DNA of 64,000 bases from Oscillospiraceae bacterium (lineage in GTDB: Bacteria > Bacillota > Clostridia > Oscillospirales > Ruminococcaceae): positions 8,391 through 72,390 of the forward strand of contig CAADVD010000022.1 in the NCBI GenBank assembly GCA_900752435.1, given 5' to 3'. The translations under genes were made by a program, and so were the position numbers. This document shows, one piece after another, positions 58,326 through 64,000 of this stretch (position 1 is the first letter of the stretch; the number at the start of each line of letters is the position of its first letter). The notes under the pieces were generated by a model that searched no databases, was not told the DNA's origin, and worked only from the letters and a program-made list of their open reading frames with translations.

Positions 58326-58423
58326 CAGAAAATTTGCCTAAAAATGCAAGTTTTCGCGAATTTGTCAAAAGGCACACGAAATGAATCGAATTATCGCACG
58401 CAGAAATATTCTCAAATCGCTTG

Positions 58424-58453
58424 GTATAAACCATCTTTCTTGCGTCAAAAATA
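58424..58453 (+). promoter_or_regulatory. Putative sigma-F/G type sporulation promoter
   Basis: GTATA (58424-58428), a 15-base spacer and GTCAAAAATA (58444-58453). The family consensus (GYATA, 15-16 bases, GGnnAnAnTR) is matched at nearly all positions. It precedes a SpoIIQ-like gene, whose Bacillus counterpart is sigma-F dependent. Confidence 0.62.
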
Positions 58454-58530
58454 GTAGAGCAAAACAAAACCGCCGGAATCATCAGCGGTTTGAAATTAGG
58501 ACTGAGAAAACCGGAAAGGAACGAATCGTT

Positions 58531-59232
58531 ATGAATCAAAGAGAAAACGATCAGAATAAAACGAAAAAGAACAACCGCGGATTTTATGTAGCCTTAGGCG
58601 CCTGCGTCATCGCATTAGGAGCGGCAGTGTACATCGGCGTCACCGGCACAATGGATCAGCTCACGGAGGACAAGACCATGGAGCTGAGCACGCCGGAAAC
58701 AAGCAGTATCACCGAGCAATTGGAAGACGTTGGCAAAACCGAAAGCGACGTGCCAATGGTATCCGAAGCGGAAGCCGTATCCGAGGATGCCCAACCGACG
58801 GAAGAACCGGTGGAAAGCGTTCCCGTACAAGTGACCTTTGCCCGTCCGGTGGACGGCGAAATCCTCAACCCATACAGTGGCGGGGAACTGGTCAAATCCA
58901 AAACCCTCAATGAATGGCGCACGCACGACGGCATTGACATCAAAGCCGTCGCCGATACGCCCGTCCTGGCCGCCGCAGACGGCATCGTCGAGGAAATCAC
59001 CGAAGACCCCATGTGGGGAACCTGCGTCACCATGAGCCATGAAAACGGCTACCAAACCTTCTACAAGGGATTGAAAACCACGGTCAGCGTCACGGTTGGC
59101 CAGCAGCTCAAGCTCGGCGAAACCATCGGCTGTGTGGGCAACACTGCCGAAATTGAAATTGCCGAGGACAGCCATCTGCACTTTGCCGTCAAACAAAACG
59201 GCGAATGGGTTGACCCTGCAAGCCTGTGCTAA
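58531..59232 (+). CDS. M23-family metallopeptidase-like protein, SpoIIQ-like
   Basis: A 233-residue protein with a cytosolic basic N-terminus, one TM helix (about 17-37), an acidic linker, and a LytM/M23 domain (about 105-233). The zinc ligands are visible as HDGID (H-x3-D) and HLHF (H-x-H), so unlike B. subtilis SpoIIQ the site looks intact. SpoIIQ spans the forespore side of the engulfing septum and docks with SpoIIIAH. Size, topology and the sigma-F-like promoter support that role; a cell-wall hydrolase is the alternative. ATG 58531 follows AAAGGAACG. Confidence 0.8.
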   Translation: MNQRENDQNKTKKNNRGFYVALGACVIALGAAVYIGVTGTMDQLTEDKTMELSTPETSSITEQLEDVGKTESDVPMVSEAEAVSEDAQPTEEPVESVPVQVTFARPVDGEILNPYSGGELVKSKTLNEWRTHDGIDIKAVADTPVLAAADGIVEEITEDPMWGTCVTMSHENGYQTFYKGLKTTVSVTVGQQLKLGETIGCVGNTAEIEIAEDSHLHFAVKQNGEWVDPASLC

Positions 59233-59245
59233 TCTTTCTCCAAAC

Positions 59246-59279
59246 AATCAGCCGGAAGAGTACACTCTTCCGGCTGAAA
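59246..59279. terminator. Bidirectional terminator between the SpoIIQ-like gene and purD
   Basis: A 13-bp perfect stem TCAGCCGGAAGAG/CTCTTCCGGCTGA with loop TACA. The minus strand continues with TTGTTTGG. Confidence 0.75.
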
Positions 59280-59289
59280 TCATGAAAAC

Positions 59290-60573
59290 TTATTTTTTCT
59301 CCAGCGCACGCTTGCCGATGTCATGCCGATAATGCATGTTTTCAAACGAGATGCTTTCGATTGCCGCATACGCTTTATCCAGCGCTTCCTGCAAGGTTTT
59401 GCCCGTCTGGGTGAGTCCCAGCACGCGGCCGCCGTTGGTCTTGAAGACGCCGTCTTCAAACTTTGTACCGGCGTGATACACAATGGCCTTGTCGGATGCA
59501 CCGTTTTCATCCAAGCCATGAATTACAATGCCTTTCGGATAGGACTGCGGATAACCGCCCGAAGCTTCCACGACACAAGCCGCCGCTTCATCGTCCGCAA
59601 ATTCGATGTTCACTTCCGCCAGCTTTTCATCCGCTACGGCGTTGAAAATGGTGAACAAATCCGTCTTGAGGAGCGGCAGTACGACCTGTGTTTCCGGATC
59701 GCCGAACCGGCAGTTGTACTCAATCACTTTCGGTCCATTTGGCGTAATCATCAGGCCGAAGAAAATCACGCCTTTAAACGGCCGACCTTCTTTGTTCATC
59801 GCTTCCATTGTCGGCAGGAAAATGGTTTCCATACAGGTCTTTGCTACATCTGCTGTATAGTGCGGATTGGGTGCTACCGTTCCCATACCGCCGGTGTTTA
59901 GTCCCTTGTCACCGTCCAGCGCGCGCTTGTGGTCCATCGCCGACACCATTGGTACAATGGTGTGCGAGTCGCAGAACGACAGCACAGAAACCTCCGGTCC
60001 GGTCAAAAATTCTTCAATCACAATGTGGTTGCCGCTTTCGCCGAACATCTTGTCGTTCATGATGGAGTTGACTGCGTTCACCGCATCGGCTTCGTTTTCC
60101 GCAATGATGACGCCTTTTCCGAGCGCCAAACCATCCGCCTTAACCACCGTCGGATAGGTGTTTTCCGCCTTGATGTACGCAATCGCCGCATCCGCATTGT
60201 CGAACGTTTCATATTTTGCCGTTGGAATGCCATATTTCTTCATCAAATCCTTGGAGAACACCTTGCTGCCCTCCAAAATGGCCGCCGCTTTATTCGGCCC
60301 AAAGCACTTTACGCCGACCGCTTCCAGCGCGTCCACCATGCCTGCCACCAACGGATCATCCGGTGCGACCACCGCAAAATCGATGGCGTTGTCCTTGCAG
60401 AATTTCACCATACCGTCGATGTCACAAGCGCCGATATTCACGCATTCCGCGTCCTTGCCAATGCCGCCGTTGCCCGGTGCCGCATAGATTTTAGTAATGT
60501 CTTTGTTTTCTTTTAATTTCTTAATGATGGCGTGCTCGCGTCCGCCGCCGCCAATAACCAGCAGATTCATCAT
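59290..60573 (-). CDS. purD: Phosphoribosylamine-glycine ligase PurD
   Basis: A 427-residue ATP-grasp enzyme for glycinamide ribonucleotide synthesis. It has NLLVIGGGGREHAII, VVKADGLALGKGVIIA, FLTGPEVSVLSFCDSHTI, GLMITPNGPKVIEYNCRFGDPETQVVLP. The ATG at 60573 or 60570 follows AGGAG. It is the last purine gene here, ending at a terminator. Confidence 0.97.
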   Translation of the reverse strand: MMNLLVIGGGGREHAIIKKLKENKDITKIYAAPGNGGIGKDAECVNIGACDIDGMVKFCKDNAIDFAVVAPDDPLVAGMVDALEAVGVKCFGPNKAAAILEGSKVFSKDLMKKYGIPTAKYETFDNADAAIAYIKAENTYPTVVKADGLALGKGVIIAENEADAVNAVNSIMNDKMFGESGNHIVIEEFLTGPEVSVLSFCDSHTIVPMVSAMDHKRALDGDKGLNTGGMGTVAPNPHYTADVAKTCMETIFLPTMEAMNKEGRPFKGVIFFGLMITPNGPKVIEYNCRFGDPETQVVLPLLKTDLFTIFNAVADEKLAEVNIEFADDEAAACVVEASGGYPQSYPKGIVIHGLDENGASDKAIVYHAGTKFEDGVFKTNGGRVLGLTQTGKTLQEALDKAYAAIESISFENMHYRHDIGKRALEKK

Positions 60574-60644
60574 TTTTCACTCCTAGAATATCCGAATTTT
60601 AATAACGGCGTGCGGAACCTCTCCCGCCCGCCGCCTTATATCTC

Positions 60645-61823
60645 TTAGTGGTGGAACAAACGGATGCCGGTAAACGCCATGGTCATGCCGTATTTGTTGC
60701 AGGTTTCGATCACGTTGTCGTCACGAATCGAACCGCCCGGCTGTGCAATGTACTGCACACCGCTGCGTTTGGCGCGTTCGATGTTGTCGCCGAACGGGAA
60801 GAATGCGTCCGAACCGATGGATACACCGTCAAATTGACTGAGCCAAGCCAGCTTCTCCTCTTTGGTGAGCGGTTCCGGTTTTTCCGTGAACGCATATTCC
60901 CAAGCGCCGTCCGCGAGTACATCCTCATAATCGTCGGAGATGTACACATCGATGGTGTTGTCGCGGTCTGGACGGCGGATGTCCGGTTTGAACGGCAGTG
61001 CCAGCACTTTCGGATGCTGACGCAGGAACCAGAAGTCGGCCTTGTTGCCAGCCAGACGGGTGCAGTGTACACGGGACTGCTGACCTGCGCCGATGCCGAT
61101 GGCCTGACCGTCTTTTGCGTAGCAGACGGAGTTGGACTGGGTGTATTTGAGCGTAATCAGGGAAATCACCAAATCGCGTTTGGCGCTGTCCGGCAAATCC
61201 TTGTTTTCGGTTACGATGTTTTCCAGCATGGACGCGTCAATTTTCAGCTCGTTGCGACCCTGCTCAAACGTGATGCCGAAGCAGTCCTTGTGCTCAATCG
61301 GAGCCGGTACATAATTTTCATCGATTTTTACGATGTTGTAGGTGCCCTTGCGCTTGCTCTTTAAAATAGCCAGCGCTTCGTCGGTGTAGCCCGGTGCAAT
61401 GATACCGTCGGATACTTCGCGTTGAATCAGCGTAGCGGTTTCTTTGTCGCATACGTCGCTCAGCGCAATAAAATCGCCGTAGGAGGACATGCGGTCCGCA
61501 CCGCGCGCACGCGCATATGCCGTTGCCAGCGGAGTCAGCTCCAAATCATCGACGAAGTAGATTTTTTTCAGCGTATCGCTCATTGGTACGCCCACCGCCG
61601 CACCGGCCGGACTGACGTGTTTGAAGGAAGCGGCCGCCGGAAGACCGGTCGCGGCCTTCAGTTCACGGACGAGCTGCCAGGAGTTGAACGCATCGAGGAA
61701 GTTGATGTAACCCGGCTTGCCGTTGAGCACTTCAATCGGTAACTCACTGCCGTCCTGCATAAAAATACGCGATGGTTTCTGATTGGGGTTACAGCCGTAT
61801 TTGAGTTCGAGTTCGTTTGCCAT
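60645..61823 (-). CDS. Phosphoribosylaminoimidazolecarboxamide formyltransferase (stand-alone AICAR transformylase)
   Basis: A 392-residue protein collinear with the AICAR transformylase half of PurH. It has LKYGCNPNQKPSRIF, SFKHVSPAGAAVGVPM, LTPLATAYARARGADRMSSYGDFIA, VSDGIIAPGYT, QSNSVCYAKDGQAIGIGAGQQSRVHCTRLA and SDAFFPFGDNIE. The IMP cyclohydrolase half is absent; its reaction is supplied by the PurO-like gene just upstream. It formylates AICAR with 10-formyl-THF. ATG 61823 follows AGGAGG. Confidence 0.95.
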   Translation of the reverse strand: MANELELKYGCNPNQKPSRIFMQDGSELPIEVLNGKPGYINFLDAFNSWQLVRELKAATGLPAAASFKHVSPAGAAVGVPMSDTLKKIYFVDDLELTPLATAYARARGADRMSSYGDFIALSDVCDKETATLIQREVSDGIIAPGYTDEALAILKSKRKGTYNIVKIDENYVPAPIEHKDCFGITFEQGRNELKIDASMLENIVTENKDLPDSAKRDLVISLITLKYTQSNSVCYAKDGQAIGIGAGQQSRVHCTRLAGNKADFWFLRQHPKVLALPFKPDIRRPDRDNTIDVYISDDYEDVLADGAWEYAFTEKPEPLTKEEKLAWLSQFDGVSIGSDAFFPFGDNIERAKRSGVQYIAQPGGSIRDDNVIETCNKYGMTMAFTGIRLFHH

Positions 61824-61855
61824 GGAATGACCTCCTATAAAATAAAATCGGGCGG

Positions 61856-62563
61856 TTACTGATTCTTGTTGACGATACGCGTTTCAAATTTACCAGTTTT
61901 CAAATCGATGAAACGAGTAAAGAGGGAAACCTTGTTGTCTGCGTTTAGGCTGTCCCAGAGGGAAGCGGTGAAGCTGTCGATGTCGCCGTCGATGGAAACC
62001 AGCTTCGGTTCACCGGAGAACGACGGAATCGGATTGCCGTCGCATTCATAGGTGTGGATGAAGTGTCCTTCGCCGGCCAGCGGTGCGTTGTATTCAAAGA
62101 AGAAGCGCTGGGTGGAAGCCGGATTGTTGTTGGCGCTCTTCAAAATGGACAGCTTGTAATCGCCGGTCTGACGATTCACCATGCCGGAAATACGCGGCGT
62201 AAAGTTATCCGGATCGGGTTCAAATGTACGGGTGCGAAGCGCGTCTTCAAAGCTGTTTCCAGCCTTGAGAAAATCGAAAATCGTATCCGTCTGGTCGCCG
62301 TTGGTTACCACGGTCACATCGTTGAGCACGCGAATCGGGTAGTAAATGATGAGGGACGGGTCAACCAGCTTTGCCGGATCGAACGCCTCGGTTTTCATGT
62401 TGTCGCCTTCCATGATGAACACGCGGTTGCGGCTGTTTTCACTGCGGCCCATGATGAAGTAGGCAATGACCGCGGTCGCGTTGTCGGCGTGTTTGCCGAT
62501 GACAATGCCGCGTCCCGGGTAGGTATTGCCCTGAAGCTCAGCAAAAAGATCAATTTTTTTCAT
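61856..62563 (-). CDS. purO: IMP cyclohydrolase, PurO type
   Basis: A 235-residue protein of the archaeal-type IMP cyclohydrolase family (NTN-hydrolase-like fold). It has NTYPGRGIVIGKHADN, VIAYFIMGRSENSRNRVF, DPSLIIYYPIRVL, VVTNGDQTDTIFDFL and FEPDPDNFTPRISGMV. It closes FAICAR to IMP, the last step of purine synthesis. It stands where the N-terminal domain of PurH would be encoded, 32 bases before the transformylase gene. ATG 62563 follows GGAGG. Confidence 0.93.
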   Translation of the reverse strand: MKKIDLFAELQGNTYPGRGIVIGKHADNATAVIAYFIMGRSENSRNRVFIMEGDNMKTEAFDPAKLVDPSLIIYYPIRVLNDVTVVTNGDQTDTIFDFLKAGNSFEDALRTRTFEPDPDNFTPRISGMVNRQTGDYKLSILKSANNNPASTQRFFFEYNAPLAGEGHFIHTYECDGNPIPSFSGEPKLVSIDGDIDSFTASLWDSLNADNKVSLFTRFIDLKTGKFETRIVNKNQ

Positions 62564-62577
62564 GGGAGAACCTCCTG

Positions 62578-63207
62578 TTATGATTCCAAAACAACGGCTT
62601 TGCCGTTTTCTACTTTGATTTTATCCTGGCAGAACAGCGAAACAGCTTTCGGCAGAATCTTCCACTCTGCCTGCTCCATCACGCGTCTCTGCAAAATTTC
62701 CGGTGTATCGCCGTTTTCCACGGGAACCGCCTGCTGTAAAATAATCGGTCCGCCGTCACACACCGCATTCACAAAATGCACCGTCGCACCGGTCAGCTTC
62801 ACGCCCTTTTCCAGCGCCGCCTCGTGCACATGCAGTCCGTAAAAGCCCTTGCCGCAAAACGACGGAATCAGCGCCGGATGCACATTCATCATCCGATTGG
62901 GAAATGCGTCGCAAACACTCTCGTCGAGAATGGTCATAAATCCGGCATACACCACCAAATCGGCTTCTTCCTCCAGCAGCGCGTCGCGCATTGCCTGGCT
63001 GTACGCCGCCACATCCGCATAATCCTTCCGCACCAGCACACGGGTTTTGATGCCGTTTTGTTTGGCGCGTTCCAGCGCATATGCGTCCGCTTTGGAGGAA
63101 ATGACGCAGGTAATCGCGCCGTTTTGGATGAGGCCGCTTTTCTGCGCGTCAATCAGCGCCTGCAAATTGGTGCCGCCGCCGCTGACCAGTACCACGATTT
63201 TTTTCAT
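62578..63207 (-). CDS. purN: Phosphoribosylglycinamide formyltransferase PurN
   Basis: A 209-residue enzyme that formylates glycinamide ribonucleotide. It has VLVSGGGTNLQALIDA, VVYAGFMTILDE, the catalytic Asn/His/Asp set around RMMNVHPALIPSFCGKGFYG and GATVHFVNAVCDGGPIILQ. ATG 63207 follows AAAGGTGAT. It lies 14 bases before purO. The stretch between it and purM carries a heptad array and a palindromic repeat. Confidence 0.96.
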   Translation of the reverse strand: MKKIVVLVSGGGTNLQALIDAQKSGLIQNGAITCVISSKADAYALERAKQNGIKTRVLVRKDYADVAAYSQAMRDALLEEEADLVVYAGFMTILDESVCDAFPNRMMNVHPALIPSFCGKGFYGLHVHEAALEKGVKLTGATVHFVNAVCDGGPIILQQAVPVENGDTPEILQRRVMEQAEWKILPKAVSLFCQDKIKVENGKAVVLES

Positions 63208-63226
63208 CGTAAAATCACCTTTTTTT

Positions 63227-63259
63227 AAATTGCAAATTGAAAATTGCAAATTGCAAATT
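63227..63259 (+). repeat. Third heptad array (AAATTGC), in the purM-purN gap
   Basis: AAATTGC, AAATTGA, AAATTGC, AAATTGC and AAATT in tandem. The odd second unit mirrors the odd unit of the 34600-34630 array when that is read on the opposite strand. Only a solo array is seen here, without an accompanying gene. Confidence 0.88.
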
Positions 63260-63292
63260 ATGGATCGTAACTTAATGTTTGTGAATTAATCT

Positions 63293-63316
63293 GTAGGGGC
63301 GGCCATTGGCCGTCCG
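63293..63316. repeat. REP-like palindrome
   Basis: GTAGGGGCGGCCATTGGCCGTCCG forms a GC-rich hairpin (GGGCGGCCA / TGGCCGTCC, one G-T pair). Repeats starting GTAGGGGCG with an inverted half are dispersed in many Clostridia. It lies between purM and purN, next to the heptad array. Confidence 0.6.
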
Positions 63317-63351
63317 TTTCTGCTCCTGCTTAATTTGGCAGACGCAGGTGT

Positions 63352-64000
63352 TTACTCGATAATGACGCCGTCGGTGCCTTCGACCAAAGTGCCGATGACG
63401 TAGGCATCTTCGCCGTTGGCTTTGAGGATTTCGAGGGTTTTGTCCACATCGGCAGGATCAACGCAGACCGTCATGCCAACGCCCATGTTGAACGTGTTGA
63501 ACATGTCGCGTTCCGGAATGTTGCCGACTTTGGCGATATAATCGAAAATCGGAAGCACCTTTACCGCACTGCGGTCAATTTTTGCCGTCAGTGTTTTCGG
63601 GAACGAACGCGGCAGATTTTCATAGAAGCCGCCGCCGGTTACATGCGCGATGGACTTCACGTTGACTTCTGCCAGCAAAGCCAGAATCGGCTTCACGTAA
63701 ATTTTGGTTGGAGTCAGCAATGTTTCGCCCAGCGATTTGCCGCCCAATTCCGCCACCGGCGCTTTCAAATCGGCGTTTTCCACGTCAAACACCTTGCGCA
63801 CGAGGGAGAAGCCGTTGGAATGCACGCCGCTCGAAGCCAAGCCGATCAGCACGTCACCGGCCTTCTGGGAATCCGGCTGTAAAATCTTTGCCTTATCGAC
63901 CACGCCGACGGAGAAGCCAGCCAAGTCGTATTCGTCCACCGGATAGAAGCCCGGCATCTCCGCCGTTTCACCGCCGGACAGCGCACAGCCAGCCTGTACC
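63352..64000 (-). CDS. purM: Phosphoribosylformylglycinamidine cyclo-ligase PurM (C-terminal part, partial)
   Basis: The last 215 or so residues of AIR synthetase; the N-terminus is beyond the window edge. In-frame codons upstream of 63957 read VQAGCALSGGETAEMPGFY, confirming continuation. Visible parts are DLAGFSVGVVDK, GDVLIGLASSGVHSNGFSLVR, HVTGGGFYENLPR and FNTFNMGVGMTV. It makes aminoimidazole ribonucleotide from FGAM with ATP. It is upstream of purN in the same operon. Confidence 0.96.
   Translation of the reverse strand, partial: VQAGCALSGGETAEMPGFYPVDEYDLAGFSVGVVDKAKILQPDSQKAGDVLIGLASSGVHSNGFSLVRKVFDVENADLKAPVAELGGKSLGETLLTPTKIYVKPILALLAEVNVKSIAHVTGGGFYENLPRSFPKTLTAKIDRSAVKVLPIFDYIAKVGNIPERDMFNTFNMGVGMTVCVDPADVDKTLEILKANGEDAYVIGTLVEGTDGVIIE

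Overview
The window looks like chromosomal DNA of an endospore-forming, low-to-medium GC, Gram-positive anaerobe of the class Clostridia. The pointers are a dgt-dnaG-rpoD cluster, two T-box leaders, SpoVG, a SpoIIQ-like M23 protein with a sigma-F-like promoter, IreB, MecA, LemA, strong AGGAGG ribosome binding sites and TTGACA/TATAAT promoters. A gut Oscillospirales-type relative would fit, but the genus is a guess. Most of the window is core or metabolic sequence. I see no prophage, CRISPR array, transposase or resistance island.

Layout. 1-144 is the tail of groEL. 421-3064 is a small metal-homeostasis island: flavodoxin, DUF3793 protein, a DtxR-type regulator, a membrane/HMA-domain protein and a second DtxR-type regulator. 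All four promoters carry a TTAG-N6-CTAA operator. 3174-7638 holds a small RDAC-like protein with LarE, an esterase, RarA, an ArsR regulator and a nitroreductase. 7684-12846 is a complete urease operon (fused gamma/beta subunit, alpha, then E, F, G, D). 12969-13043 is tRNA-Glu(CTC). 13363-17001 is a two-component system followed by an HtrA protease. 17313-26385 is mixed metabolism: aldo/keto reductase, Rpe, MecA, phosphohexomutase, a DUF2207-like/LemA pair, a hydrolase, L31 and a YigZ protein. 26461-30383 is dgt-dnaG-rpoD, followed by an Rrf2 regulator, IreB and pheST.

The pheS-pheT pair is interrupted by a 565-bp cassette. It carries a four-helix-bundle (S23/Avd-like) gene between inverted arrays of the heptamer AAATTGC; a third array lies between purM and purN. 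From 36117 there follow a DUF6106-like protein, AcpS, a second two-component system, an amino-acid ABC transporter, an RluA enzyme, IlvE, and a T-box-controlled aminotransferase with a GNAT enzyme, then MutY. Next come NfeD/SPFH, a serine hydrolase, a LytTR-DUF3021-ABC exporter operon, MurC, SpoVG, serC-serA, the SpoIIQ-like protein and the 3' part of a purine operon (purM, purN, purO, AICAR transformylase, purD). That purine operon uses a PurO-type IMP cyclohydrolase plus a stand-alone transformylase instead of bifunctional PurH.

The least explained items are the heptad-bounded cassette in pheST, the DtxR-type mini-regulon, the promoter-terminator arrangement in front of urease, and the terminator-like hairpin inside acpS. 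I did not find a clearly novel multi-gene defence or biosynthetic system. Coordinates of hairpins and promoters were read by eye and may be off by a base or two.
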